Assembly: GCA_949318235.1 (NCBI GenBank) | Contig: OX439133.1 | Location: forward strand, 13,278,646-13,342,645 | DNA length: 64,000 nt | Reading direction: 5' to 3' | Origin: Ecdyonurus torrentis | Taxonomy: Eukaryota > Arthropoda > Insecta > Ephemeroptera > Heptageniidae | Part shown: piece by piece, positions 1 through 38,454 of the stretch | How the letters are laid out: each line of letters opens with the position of its first letter | Numbering within the stretch: the first letter of the stretch is position 1 | Position numbers and translations under genes: made by a program | The notes under the pieces: generated by a model | Database searches by the model: none | The model's input: the letters and a program-made list of their open reading frames with translations, nothing else | Told to the model about the DNA's origin: nothing

Positions 1-235
1 AGTATTTAAGTTATTCCACTTTAAAGATTACATGGATATGTGGAAATTCAAATTTTAGAGGCAAATTTCTGTCAAATTAGAAACTTTTTTAAAATTAAAC
101 ATATTATTAATACTTTTTTTGGAGCAACAACAACAAAAATTAAATTTACTCGATTTCATTTGAAAATTATATAAGTGTTTGTTTTGCTGGGAATAACGAA
201 TATAAAGTTCTTCAATAACAAAAAGTGCATGGGTT
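1..235 (-). repeat. Divergent remnant of a TTAA-flanked repeat family
   Basis: Read on the reverse strand, this stretch resembles the interiors of the repeats at 16934-17340, 22418-22818 and 36789-37200. Shared pieces include the AAAGATAACATG-like, AGAAACTTTTTT and TTGAAAATTATA segments in the same order. Its outer end lies off the window or has decayed. It lies in what should be intron 1 of the first protease-homolog gene. No coding potential was seen here. Confidence 0.5.
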
Positions 236-381
236 TGTTTCATGACTATATAATATTATAATAGGAATCAAAATCAATCATACATAAGTTTTAAGGGTGA
301 TTACAAAGTCAGTCGAATTTGCAATAATTGGGGACTAGTTGGCAATTGTAACCTATAGCCTATTTATATATATATATATAT

Positions 382-467
<86 letters not shown>

Positions 468-503
468 TTTTATCGTAATATATATATATTTTTTTTAATG
501 CAG
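236..503. repeat. Intron end with (TA)n microsatellite (about 361-466)
   Basis: This is the 3' part of intron 1 of protease homolog copy 1. It holds about 105 bases of almost pure TA and ends in a T-rich tract and CAG acceptor at 501-503. Peptides read from the TA run (YIYIYI) are artefacts. Confidence 0.8.
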
Positions 504-4094
<3,591 letters not shown>

Positions 4095-4260
4095 ATTTAA
4101 ATTTATAGGGATATTAGAGGTCAAATATCACTTCAAAAACAACAATATTTATATTAATATCTAACACTTTAAAGTCATCCTTTATGCTCACTTTTTTTTT
4201 TTTTTTTTTTTTTTTAGATATTTAATTGAGAAAATACTAGACATACTTTTGTGTTTTAAG

Positions 4261-4447
4261 CAGGGACGGGAACCGGTATCGAGAACCAATTTTTTCGAAG
4301 AGAGGTTCCGAGAAACCAGTTCCAGAGAACTGCTCTTTGAGAACCGCTTTTCAAGAACTGGTTCTTAATCCTAAAAATTGCATATCTCGGTACTACGGTA
4401 CTTATAAGAAAAAAACCCGCAAATATTAGGACCGGTTCCGGTCCATG
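4261..4447. mobile_element. hAT-like MITE with exact 8-bp target duplication
   Basis: The 187-bp element begins CAGGGACGGGAACCGG and ends with the near-complement CCGGTTCCGGTCCATG. It is flanked on both sides by GTTTTAAG, an exact 8-bp duplication typical of hAT elements. It splits an older repeat (CTAGACATACTTTT ... CCGATAACCTC) also seen near 26,840 and 30,750. It is non-coding. Confidence 0.85.
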
Positions 4448-4588
4448 GTTTTAAGACAGACAATTTTTACAACATTTTTAACCCGATAACCTCTCCATTA
4501 CGAATTTCCATTATATGTTTAATAATTTAAAAAAAATACATGTGTTTATTATTATTTTTTTTAATATATAAACTAAAACTATATATAT

Positions 4589-5690
4589 TAAGGCAGTCAG
4601 AAATGTCATCGAATATTCTTATATATTATTTTAGTTTTATTTCCTTATATTTTATGTTATTATAATATAAGTTGCACTATTGAATGAAAGACTTTGTTTT
4701 ATGTTTTATGATGATGTCATGAGTTTTTTGTATACTAATTTTGACAGAAAATCTTACACGTGTTATTATCACTATAAATATTAATACATATAAAACAGTA
4801 GTGTCAGCTAGATTTTTATACTATTTTCCTTGTTCTATGATATTTAATATTATTTAGAAAACACTGACGCCTGCAAAAAGACACGTGTTTGGATGGATGG
4901 GAAGGATGTCAGTGTTGAGAGGCACCCTCACAGGGTCAATGTAACTTTGGCGTCCCCACGCCACAAGTTGGTATAAATACCGAGGGAAGGGACCCTCAGG
5001 AGCGCAGTATCTCAGATGGGACTTGGACAACAAGAGTACGAATCTCTCTTGTCGCGAGTAGTCCGAGTGTCAATCACTTTATTGTGATTGTTTATATTTT
5101 ATCATGTGATTATTTTATCTAATTAAAGTAATATTATGCATAAATGCATAATAAATTAGATTCTGTGCAATGCATCTTTTATATGCAAATTATTGCATAA
5201 TTATATTATGCATATAATTAGAATCTGTGCATATTTTTATCACATTAAAATTGTGATAAGTGATTTGTGTTTGGCATAAGTATGGTAAATATTTAAGATA
5301 TAATATTGGCAATGTGGTATTGATATATTATAATAATAATATATAAATATAATAATTTTTACTTGTCTCTTTATAAAGAGTAAATTCATACAATAATTCA
5401 ATGTGGTAATAATAATCTAAAAGATGGATCCATAATCCTTTGTGTTTTATTTTCACTTTATTTAAGTTACCTAACCAATAGCATATAAGTCTAATTAATA
5501 ATCTAATAGCTCTATAATTGCTCTATACCTAAAATATTATTCATAGTTTACCTAAGAGTCTCAATATATCCTATTTTTTCTTATATATGCAAATTAGCTA
5601 GCCAATAATTTATATCATTTGCATATCATTAATTTTACTAAATATTCTTATTTTAAACCCATAAATGAGCAGAATCCCTGTCATGCTATA
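4589..5690. repeat. Left terminal direct repeat (1.1 kb)
   Basis: Contains a TATAAATA box at about 4974 followed by GC-richer sequence and a short inverted repeat near 5025-5065, which would suit a promoter and transcript start inside an LTR. The sequence just inside it (TGGCTTCCAACGAGTGGG, from about 5692) is where a primer binding site would lie, but no tRNA match could be confirmed. Confidence 0.75.
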
Positions 5691-8600
5691 GATGGCTTCC
5701 AACGAGTGGGCAATTGAGCGACATGCTTCCGATGTCACTCAACGAGTAGGCAGGTGGCACCATACTTCAGATGGCGTGCACCACGGGAACATTGCGTTTT
5801 CACGTAATGGTAATCCATTTTAATTATTTAATTCTAAAATTTTAATTGTTAACTTAGACTTAAATTTAAAAGCTATTGGGTTTTTAAAGGATAACTTAAT
5901 TTATAAAACACATCTATTTTAATATGATCCATATGTTTATTAATTATGTTTGGCACCATATTAATTAATTATATTAATTAATTAAATTAATCAAATTAAA
6001 AGTAAAATTATTTCAATTTTATGCATTTGATGGCTTTTTTAATGGTAAAATCAGTTTTATTTATCATAAAACAAAAAGTTGATTTGCCGGTAATCTGCCG
6101 GTAAGCCTCTCGCTGGTGAGCGCGCGCGGCTAGCAAGCAAGCAGCATGAGAGAGACAACTCTCCCGCACCCCACGCGGTACAAAATATCTCTCCCGCTTC
6201 AGCTGCAGTGAGAGAAAACGAGAGAAAAATCTCCACTTGTTTTATTGTGTTTATATACACAATTTCGCGACACTAGGGGCATATTTCTTAAATATTTGCA
6301 TAATATTTCGCAATATTATTTAATATTTAGCAATCAATTTTCATTACTATTGCATTTTAATATAAAAACATTAATTTCAATGTTAATGTTTGCAAGTAAA
6401 TATGAAACTAAAGCAAGTCAATGTTTTATCATTTTATTAAAATTTTGCTTAGCAATTTTAATTAAGCCTAATTTTGGCAAATAAAGTAAAAGATTACTTT
6501 AAAATAATATTTTATGGCAATTTTCTTATTGTTTTTACGGGTTTAACGTAAAAAAAAGTGTATTATTTTATTAATACATAAATATTATTCTGTAAATTAT
6601 TTGTTTTTATACACTTACCGGATAATTTTAGCATAATGGTACAGATCATTTTATTGCCAAATAACCGTATTTGCGTACGATAGTAAGACGGCATAAATTG
6701 TCGCAGCGGCAATACAGGCTAAAGGCACTTTACTGTCAAAAGACAGCTGATCTCTTTTATGTCGCACGACATAACTTTATAATGATGCTAATCATCCCGG
6801 TAAGGCAATAAAGCAATAAAGGCAACAGAATCTTGTTACTTTACGCAATTTTACTATATTTAAAATATAGTTAAATAAAAATTGTGCCTATTATAATTAC
6901 GTTGCATTTCTTTACCTTATAAGATGTTGGTACCAACTTACAGTTTATGCGTTATAATATGCAGCTTTGCTCTGCTTTGTGGTCTTACCCACTAAATTAC
7001 ACAATACCATGTATTGAAATTACGCATTTTTATCTTATCAAATAAATGCAACAAGCACATTTTCATAATTGCTCAATAATCAAATTACAATTAATTTGTA
7101 AAATTAATCAAATTGCCTATTGCCATTTAATTATTATGCATCAATTCATGCAATTTTATGCAATATTCTCATTGCAAATTTCTCTGCAATAACTTCTTGC
7201 AATTTTTATTATGACTTTGCTTAGTGCTCATTGTTTTACAATAAACAGTATCATATAAAAGCATTTTAATGTTTCAATATATTGAGCAAAAATACGCCAA
7301 AGATGGCATAAATTCACTCAAAGTTTGAATTTTAATGTTTAATATAACATATTACGCTCTATAGCAATAATATTTCATTATCATAACTTGCATTTATTTA
7401 CCCAAAAATAATATTCAATTTGTTTACAAATTGCTTATTTTTCCCCCGGGTGGGGGCAAATTATTTCTTAAATATTCAAATCTTGTTAATAATACATTAT
7501 TTTCTTAAAAAAAAAAAAAATACAAGTAAACACAAGCCACAGTATAAATATAATAATATTTGGTGCAATTATCATTCATAATAATAATAATACCACATAT
7601 ATTACCATACCTCAATAAGCCAATATATGCCATTTAGTGAAAGTGAAAGTTTCACCCTATTTTGAAATCACATAAAGAGTTCAAAAAAGTGAATTCCCTT
7701 ATAAAATCACCAATTTCACGTAAGATAAAAATCTTACAATATGGGCAATAAAGTGCATTATTGCGATCGCTAGTGCAATAAAAGCGACGCAAAAAGGTAA
7801 TATAATAATCACTCTCAATCATAGAAACCTCAAGGACTTATTTTGTCTATGATTGATTTAATTTAATTATATTACATTGTTTAAAATGTATCAATTTTTG
7901 TTATTTTATTGATCATTTTTATGAAATTCAATAATTGCAATTTTCATGTTTAAACGGTGCAATTTTTAACTTTACGTATTTGTACAGTACATTTTAGTAA
8001 AATCTTTGCTTAAAATAAAGTTAAATCAAAGTAGTTGTACAATCTTTAAAGTTCCATTCTTGCTATATACAATAAAGTATAATAAGCAGTAAAAAATTAA
8101 ATTTAAATTGCTCAATTTTGCATAAAATACAAAAGTTTCATTTTTTTCTTTGTCTTAAATAATTTGAATTCAAGTTAAGTTTTTCTTAATATTTTTTATT
8201 AAGTTTTTTAATATTTAAATATTGCGTTTAAATCCGCAATTCAGTATTTATTTTAATAATTTTTATGTCACTTGTGTTGTAAGTTTTCCATGGTTTCCTT
8301 ACAACGTAAAGGCAAATGCCGCAAGTTAAATCTCCCATGGTTGGATCCAAGAATTTCAATATTAAGTTTTTAAATATATAATTCTTACATAATTTAATAT
8401 TTTTTTAAATAACTAATAAAACCCACATGCCATAAATCTTAAGCCAATCTTAATATAGAATATTGCTTTATTATTTCAATATATTTATTTATTTTATAAT
8501 GCAAATAAAGCTATGCAATAATTTTATTTGTAATGCGCATGCACTTTCAATTTTATCAATAATAAAAAAAAAAAAAAAAAAAAAAAAAATAGTATACGAT

Positions 8601-8720
8601 ATTTTAAAATAAAATTTTAATATTTTCTTATATATAATAATATTTTCGATGAAATTCTTTTAATATATAAATAAGTTCATGATTGTCAAATAACAACCTA
8701 TGTCCTTATTTAGGGGCATC
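5691..8720. other. Non-coding interior of the LTR-like element
   Basis: Very AT-rich, with many scattered GCAAT-type motifs and no credible ORF in six frames (the longest are under 80 codons and unlike known proteins). It ends with TTAGGGGCATC before the right repeat, a weak candidate polypurine tract. An A run lies at about 8565-8590. Confidence 0.7.
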
Positions 8721-9820
8721 TAAGGCAGTCAGAAATGTCATCGAATATTCTTATATATTATTTTAGTTTTATTTCCTTATATTTTATGTTATTATAATAT
8801 AAGTTGCACTATTGAATGAAAGACTTTGTTTTATGTTTTATGATGATGTCATGAGTTTTTTGTATACTAATTTTGACAGAAAATCTTACACGTGTTATTA
8901 TCACTATAAATATTAATACATATAAAACAGTAGTGTCAGCTAGATTTTTATACTATTTTCCTTGTTCTATGATATTTAATATTATTTAGAAAACACTGAC
9001 GCCTGCAAAAAGACACGTGTTTGGATGGATGGGAAGGATGTCAGTGTTGAGAGGCACCCTCACAGGGTCAATGTAACTTTGGCGTCCCCACGCCACAAGT
9101 TGGTATAAATACCGAGGGAAGGGACCCTCAGGAGCGCAGTATCTCAGATGGGACTTGGACAACAAGAGTACGAATCTCTCTTGTCGCGAGTAGTCCGAGT
9201 GTCAATCACTTTATTGTGATTGTTTATATTTTATCATGTGATTATTTTATCTAATTAAAGTAATATTATGCATAAATGCATAATAAATTAGATTCTGTGC
9301 AATGCATCTTTTATATGCAAATTATTGCATAATTATATTATGCATATAATTAGAATCTGTGCATATTTTTATCACATTAAAATTGTGATAAGTGATTTGT
9401 GTTTGGCATAAGTATGGTAAATATTTAAGATATAATATTGGCAATGTGGTATTGATATATTATAATAATAATATATAAATATAATAATTTTTACTTGTCT
9501 CTTTATAAAGAGTAAATTCATACAATAATTCAATGTGGTAATAATAATCTAAAAGATGGATCCATAATCCTTTGTGTTTTATTTTCACTTTATTTAAGTT
9601 ACCTAACCAAGCATATAAGTCTAATTAATAATCTAATAGCTCTATAATTGCTCTATACCTAAAATATTATTCATAGTTTACCTAAGAGTCTCAATATATC
9701 CTATTTTTTCTTATATATGCAAATTAGCTAGCCAATAATTTATATCATTTGCATATCATTAATTTTACTAAATATTCTTATTTTAAACCCATAAATGAGC
9801 AGAATCCCTGTCATGCTATA
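8721..9820. repeat. Right terminal direct repeat (1.1 kb)
   Basis: Matches 4589-5690 almost base for base, including the TATAAATA box. It lacks two bases in the CCAATAGCAT segment of the left copy. Near identity points to a recent insertion. Confidence 0.8.
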
Positions 9821-10391
9821 ATATGTAAAAGTCCCATTAAGTTTTTTGTGATGTAAATGCTTATGTTTTCATCCGGTCTATGCCTTTAATACCTATGCTT
9901 ATTTTCATAATATTTTCTCCATTTTCGTACATATAAAATTTTTAAATAATGAAAATTAAAAATATATTATCACAAACTGTTATTTTATTATTTCCTACAA
10001 AACATAATTAATTTTACTGTCAATATTTTTTAGGAAAAAGATTAAAAAATAAATGACAAAAATTTTCGTCGAAAAAGGAAAAATTAAACTGTTTTATTTA
10101 TAATAATTCATAAGAAAAAATAACAAAAATAATAATCATACATGAATTTAAAAATACAGCAAATGCACAGAATAATAAATTTATGATATTTTAACTTATA
10201 CTTTAATAACGTTGCATAAAATATTTCAATATTAATGAATGAATTATTTTCAATGCTACATATTATATGCTCTTTTTTTTTATCCTATAATTTTTGTTTA
10301 CAAATAATAATAATGTTAAAATATGCATACCATATATATTTTAATGATCCACGATATAAAATACAAAAATAATAAAAAAAAAAAATGGACT

Positions 10392-10428
<37 letters not shown>

Positions 10429-10440
10429 ATTGAATAATTT

Positions 10441-10808
10441 TTTTTATCATTTAGAATACTAGACTGATAATTACCATACCTTAATATCCATGAATTAGAT
10501 ATACCATCACGTTGATTTTGTATTTATTTTCCTTTTTGCGGTTACATCACGTATCTGACGTCACAATGTACCGCCGCCAATCGCAGTCACCGCTCTGGTC
10601 ACGTGATAAATTTAACCCCTTCCTCAAGTTCTTTACCCCTATCACGGACCCATCGGTACATTGCGACGTCAGATACGTAATATAACCGCAAAAAGGAAAA
10701 TAAATACAAAATCAACGTGCTAGTGTCTAATTCATGGATATTAAGATATGATAATCATCAGTCTAGTATTCTAATGATAAAAAAGTAAGTTATTGACAAT
10801 GGATTTAA
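10441..10808. mobile_element. Foldback element of the TTAA/AGCCCTTGTCAAC family
   Basis: Arms match the complete copies at 27715-28193 and 47504-47891 (ATCATTTAGAATACTAGA, TAATTACCATACC, CTGACGTCACAATGTA). The left terminus is lost next to a long T run; the right terminus ends at TTAA (10805-10808). It is absent from the paralogous block near 39,540, so it inserted after the duplication. Confidence 0.75.
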
Positions 10809-11611
10809 TACAATGTGAAAGAGTGTTAAATTATTTCAATGCTGTATTTTGTGATGAAAGTTACCCATAGTAAATTTTTATTGAAACAACTTGTTTTTTA
10901 AAAACATGATTTTGAAAGTGTGAAAAAAAATGTTTGTTTTGTAAAAATTTTACTTCACACTAATATAAATAAAAAAATACATATATTTTTTTTTTTACTC
11001 ACTGGCAGTTATTCATCAAATGAAACTTTTTTTTTTTAATTTTTTTTTTTTTAGAATATAATAATAACTTCTTATACTTAATATTCTAATACTTATATTA
11101 ATTTTATTATAATGTTCATGGTCTTTTATATCCCATCCATAAATATAAATGCACATTCTTTCGCTTAGCTATATTTGGCATTATGATGAGAATCAGCTAA
11201 TATTATACATTGTCCAGCAAAGGAGAAACTGCATTTTTCTGCATTTATTTCAAAATACAATTTTTTCGATGCATTTTTCTGCTCAAAAGTTTTAATTTAT
11301 TGTGTAATAAAAAAAAAAAAGTTCGTAAACTCTGTTTTTCGTGCCCCAAACCACAAAAAAAAATTACGATTAACAAATGCTTTTTAAATTTATAATTGCG
11401 CATTTTTTTGGAGCAAATTATTTTGGAACAGTACGAACATCATTCTAAAAAAGGCTTTGAAGCGATTTATAAAAAACGAGAAACTGCATGCAATATAAAT
11501 AGGTACATTGCAAAGCCATATTATATGCTTTGGTACATTGGAGAAAACCTATACAGAGGTTTGTATAATTATTATCACCAAAATGGGTTCTCTGGTATAA
11601 TGCAAACGATA

Positions 11612-11920
11612 GCAGTTTGCATTCATATAAAAGTCGAAGCCATATGTGAGTACTCAATAACATGGGGGCCAGTATGGAAAAATGACCAATTTTATCAGTT
11701 TAAAAATACTTTGCAATATTTTTGAGAGCACTTTTGATGCTGTTAACAGGTTGAATTAGTTTTTCAAGTATGCAAGAGAAATATAATGATAATCAAAACA
11801 GCTAATTTTCAAAAGAAAATAGCCAAAAACTATATACGCTTATCCTATGCTGAGCAATGTTATTCATTTCTCAAGAAGAGCATTGAAGAGCATTCAAAAT
11901 GACGTCATGCGCACACACCC
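11612..11920. mobile_element. MITE-like repeat of the GGGTGTATGC family
   Basis: Shares ATATAAAAGTCGA, GAGTACTCAATAACATGG, GCTGAGCAATGTTATTCATT and the end ATGACGTCATGCGCACACACCC with the copies at 16294-16589, 38855-39160 and 40184-40468. The left end is degenerate. It occupies the same place in the duplicated block as 40184-40468, so it predates the duplication. Its right end abuts the SNRNP200 exon fragment. Confidence 0.7.
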
Positions 11921-11923
11921 TTT

Positions 11924-12068
11924 AACTGTATAGTGATCATTTGGCTTAGGAGTCACAAAGTCTAACGTTTCACCTTTGGCTTTTCTGTTGTAACGTGAGT
12001 CGCTTGATGGACAGGAGAGCGTTACTCTTGGGTTCTCCGATCATAACACACTAACCTTCTTCACGTTT
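11924..12068 (-). pseudogene. SNRNP200: Fragment of SNRNP200 last exon
   Basis: Nearly matches 41,000-41,143, the start of the last SNRNP200 exon, in the same orientation; shared stretches include GAGTCGCTTGATGGACAGGA and TACTCTTGGGTTCTCCGATC. The intronic sequence beyond the acceptor (CTGTAACATACAAT, then GGTAGATTT.AAGCACA.AAATTATATTTAAA) is shared too, so this is a genomic duplicate, not a retrocopy. Read as protein it gives KREEG and then TAG where the gene has Trp. About the last 45 codons, the stop and the 3' UTR are missing, replaced by the end of a MITE. Confidence 0.9.
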
Positions 12069-12129
12069 CTGTAACATACAATAAAGTGGAATGTTAATTA
12101 AGGATGGTAGATTTTAGCACATAAATTAT

Positions 12130-12290
12130 ATTTAAAGTAGTATTCACATGACGTGTAAATTTGACGCACGTCGACGGATAAACAAAGTTTGAACAAAATG
12201 TAAACAAATAAATGTTCCGACTTTATTAATCCGTAACCGCGCGTCGAAGTGCGTTAAATTTACACGTCACGTGAATAATACTTAAAGGTT
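12130..12290. repeat. Foldback with ATTCACATGACGTGTAAATTT arms
   Basis: Left arm TAGTATTCACATGACGTG and right arm CACGTCACGTGAATAATA are near-complementary and enclose GACGCACGTCGA / TCGAAGTGCG. It sits in the intron-derived part of the SNRNP200 fragment and is absent from the intact gene, so it inserted after the duplication. Confidence 0.65.
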
Positions 12291-12404
12291 TATTAAACTG
12301 TAAAAAATAAATAACATAATAATAGAAAAGAAGAAAAATTAGTAAATTGCTATAGGGATTAGCAATACATAAAAAAAGTATTGAAACTTATATTTTTATA
12401 TAAG

Positions 12405-12535
12405 ATATTTACCGATTTCCTTTAGAAAATAGCCAAAAATTAAAATTATCCTATACTGAGCAATGTTATTTATTGCTCCAGTATGGCGTTGAAGTGCATA
12501 AAATGATGTCATGCGGAGACACCCTGTATACAGTG
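12405..12535. mobile_element. Right-end fragment of the GGGTGTATGC family
   Basis: Contains CTGAGCAATGTTATTTATTG, CCAGTATGGCGTTGAAG and a terminal GAGACACCCTGTA, matching the right halves of 16294-16589 and 40184-40468. The left half is missing. Confidence 0.55.
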
Positions 12536-12654
12536 TATAAAAGACAAGTGGTCTCGATTACCCTGGAAGAGTTTCTCATCTTCACTCTCTATCAGAATAA
12601 CGATAACGTACTGTACATCTCTCTTTTTTTTATTACTATGTAGTAAATTAATAA

Positions 12655-12970
12655 TTAAAGGCGTAGAACACCTTGAACAAAAAAGTTGCACAATATCCTA
12701 AAAAAACTGAAAATCAACGTTGATTTGGCCGGAGTCATTGATTTCTAATTTATTTTCCATTCACAAAATGCCGCTGCCGGTCAATGACGTCACAGCTCAC
12801 CTGGTCCACGCGCAAGTAAACCGGGCGAGCTGTGACGTCAGTGACCGGCAGCGGCATTTTGTGAATGGAAAATAAATTAGAAATCCATGACTCCGGCCTA
12901 ATCAACGTTGATTTTCAAGTTTGTTAGGATATTACGCAACTTTTTTGTTCAAGGTGTTCTACGCCTTTAA
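12655..12970. mobile_element. TTAA-flanked foldback element (AGGCGTAGAACACC family)
   Basis: A near-perfect hairpin of about 310 bp. It starts TTAA then AGGCGTAGAACACCTTGAAC and ends with the complement then TTAA. Near the centre each arm carries TGACGTCACAGCTC or its complement. Related copies: 61519-61840 (full), 57436-57680 (left arm shortened) and a fragment at 32727-32775. TTAA target duplication is the hallmark of piggyBac-type integration. Confidence 0.85.
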
Positions 12971-13497
12971 TTAAGAGTTCAGTATATTATTATATTCAAA
13001 TAACTTAGCATCTTAAAATATAAAAAGAAAACTTTCAAATTTTATGATACTATTTGAAAGTTAATATTTTAAGCGACCTATGATAAAAAAATTATAACTC
13101 ATGACAGTCATGACTATTAGATAAGAGAGAATATATTTAATGAAATTAACATATGCTCTAATAGGACACCCCCAATTTTTTAATTTTTGATGATACTTTA
13201 TACTATAATGTATCATTGTGCAAAATTTTAGATTTTTCTTTCTTTGAAACTTTTTAGTCTAATCCCGTATATTATATAGTATTAGCTTATTTCCCATCCT
13301 AACTTCAAATTTTGCTTTATTATTATTATTTCAATTGTTATAAAATGTACGTCACTAGAATGCATAATGTACAACAAGCTATAAATTTTAACACGTAACA
13401 CTTTTCTACTCAAAATGCTTTTATAGAAAATTGTGTATTAATTAATAATTATATTATTTTCTGTGAAATTTTTAAGCGGAAATCTTCAATCAAACTT

Positions 13498-13554
<57 letters not shown>

Positions 13555-13831
13555 AAAATAATGATATAATGATATAAAATTATTAAAGGGAAAACAACAG
13601 TTTTAAATTTAATTAATTTAGGTTAAGTGTCCCATTTTACCCCGTGAACTCATATTTCCCTCACTTTACTATAATTATATTTCAAAATATAACTTTATTT
13701 TTATGTCCCAATATATTATCGTTTTGATAAATATAATGCAATATAGATAGCGAAAAAAAATAACACAAAAAGTTTATATAAGAAGTAAAATATTAAAAAA
13801 ATATTAGTTTTAGTGTGACAGGACGATAAAA
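12971..13831. other. Upstream region of protease homolog copy 2
   Basis: AT-rich spacer with one (TA)n tract at about 13500-13545 and no open frame of note. The last 60 bp hold a TATA-like box. This should correspond to sequence upstream of copy 1 that lies outside the window. Confidence 0.6.
13774..13782 (+). promoter_or_regulatory. Candidate TATA box of copy 2
   Basis: TTATATAAG lies about 50-58 bases before the ATG at 13832, leaving room for a start site and a short 5' leader. In such AT-rich DNA this match is weak evidence. Confidence 0.3.
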
Positions 13832-36663
<22,832 letters not shown>

Positions 36664-36788
36664 AGCATTTAAATAATGTTAAGGAAAGTAATCAGAGGCC
36701 AATTCTCACTTTGTCTTTCTTTCTTTTTTTTTTTTTTTTTTTTCTTTTTACATACTGCTACCAATCACTTTAAAGTTACCGTTCAGGC
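36664..36788. other. 3' flank of copy 2
   Basis: Resembles the 3' flank of copy 1 (CACTTTAAAGT followed by ATGCTCA here CAGGCTT), with a T run at about 36725. It is part of the duplicated unit. Confidence 0.6.
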
Positions 36789-37200
36789 TTAAGGCGGTGT
36801 GTGACCGACTTGAACCGGAAATCGCTAAAAGCAGAAGAACTATATTTTCACAATAATTTTTTGTACATGATTTAATTCCAATACATCAAACACTATAATT
36901 TTCAAATAAAATCAACTAAATTTAAAATATATTTTTTTATACCAAAAAAAATTTTAATGATATTTTTAATTGTAAAAAAGTTTCTAATTTGACTAAAATT
37001 TCCCACTCAAATTTAAATTTCCACATTTACATAAATATGTTATCTTTAAAGTGTAATAACTTAAATATTTGATCGTGTTTTCACATGTTTGACATAGCTA
37101 CAGTTTTAAGTAACATTTCTTCTTTATACTTTGTCTTATTATTATTATTATTCGCAACTGTCCTAGTTTGCGAGATATCAGTCGGTCACCTACCACTTAA
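36789..37200. mobile_element. TTAA-flanked repeat, copy C
   Basis: Starts TTAA GGCGGTGTGTGACCGACTTG and ends CAGTCGGTCACCTACCAC TTAA. Matches copies A and B. It is not present in the corresponding flank of copy 1. Confidence 0.85.
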
Positions 37201-37785
37201 CAAAATTATGCTCTTTTAATTTATTTAACACAAATTGGGACACCTAAAAGTATATTAAATTTTTACTATATTATATTACTCAAATGTAACCCATCAAGAG
37301 AGCGCAAAAAAGTTTTAAAGTAGGCAAAATGCACAAATTTTGAACATTTCTGACGTCATGATTGTTCACATTCAATAGAAAAAGTTGTGAGGGTTGCATA
37401 AGCTGAAAATTTTGATTATACGTTTAGGGCATCAAAATTAGGTTATTGGACAAAGTAATTTTATTTTTGAAAATCCATTTTTTGTGTTCTTTAAATTAAA
37501 AAAGCGTGTTATGGTATGAACGGTTTCTTTAAACTCATCCCTTATGCTACAATGAAATGTTTTTAACTGTTGCAACGTGTGAGTGAAAATGATTTTTTCA
37601 TAATGCATTAACATTTATTATTTAAAATTATTTTAAAAAGTTCATTTATTGCAAGTGGTCCATTGCGAAGTTACATTTTGGTCTTATATATCGTGAAAAT
37701 GACGAGCATAAAGTTTAGAAAACCCATTTTGTGTTTAATAATTAAAATAATAATAATAAATAAAAAAGACATTTAGTTATCCCTA

Positions 37786-37817
<32 letters not shown>

Positions 37818-38249
37818 AAGTTTAAATAATAGAAACAAATCTTACCATTTTAAAAATGAACCTAACGTTTTTATGAGTGAAAAAAAGAAAAAAAATTCTA
37901 CTAGCCTATGTAATATAAAATATATTTTTTACTATTTTGATAAATACACAAATACTTAATATTAAAAATACATATAAAATAAAGTCACACCAACCATGCT
38001 TTTTTTTTTAATACTCCCATCAAAATTCAACAAAAAATGGAATCTTCAAATCTGAAAATATTTTTTTTTATCAGAATGTAAATGTGGACCCACATACTTA
38101 AAAAAAAAAAAAAAAAAAAAAAAAAGCGTGAAAATACTGCAGATTTCTATATAACTATTCCTGTTTCTAACGTCAGCTAAAATTACTACGTAGTATGTAA
38201 ATGTTGTGCCGAAATATTTTGATCAATGCTACGGCGCAACAGTTGTGAT
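37201..38249. other. Intergenic spacer
   Basis: AT-rich, with T and A runs at about 37784-37813 and 38101-38125. No gene seen. Short matches (ACTCATCCCTTATGCTAC at about 37535) recall the 3' flank of copy 1. Confidence 0.55.
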
Positions 38250-38408
38250 TTGAGACAAACTAATATTATATAATGTACCGTAAGTCTCAGAAAGTGTTTT
38301 GTGATCTAAGTGCTAATTTTTACTTCTGGTTTTATTCCTTTAAATACCTATGCTTTTCAGTCTCCGAATTTTATAATAAATTATTTCATGTTCGTAAATT
38401 TTATCCAC

Positions 38409-38454
<46 letters not shown>

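Larger units (their letters stand above)
4589..9820. mobile_element. LTR-retrotransposon-like element without coding sequence
   Basis: Two direct repeats of about 1.1 kb (4589-5690 and 8721-9820) enclose 3.0 kb. They look almost identical; one visible difference is a 2-bp deletion in the right copy near 9610. The interior has no long open frame and no recognisable gag, protease, reverse transcriptase or integrase, so it would be a non-autonomous (LARD-type) element. Repeat ends read TAAGGCAGTC and CATGCTATA, not the usual TG...CA. Flanking ATAT on both sides may be the target duplication. The paralogous block near 38,250 lacks it. Confidence 0.7.
9821..12400. repeat. Segmental duplication block, proximal copy
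   Basis: Matches 38,250-41,400 collinearly at many points, for example TAATACCTATGCTT (9889), ATTTTATTATTTCCT (9980), AATAATCATACATGAATT (10130), ATTAATGAATGAATTATTTTC (10230), ACTCACTGGCAGTTATTCAT (11000), TATCACCAAAATGGG (11573), and the SNRNP200 exon fragment. The matches keep the same order and orientation. The open frame at 11396-11725 also falls in this decayed block and is not considered a gene. Confidence 0.85.

Noticed and set aside
6057..6484. Small frames inside the LTR-like element
   Set aside because: No similarity to gag, reverse transcriptase, integrase or any known domain; composition is that of the surrounding non-coding DNA.
11396..11725. 109-codon frame in the duplicated block
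   Set aside because: The paralogous stretch near 40,050-40,290 does not keep the frame, and half of it is MITE sequence.
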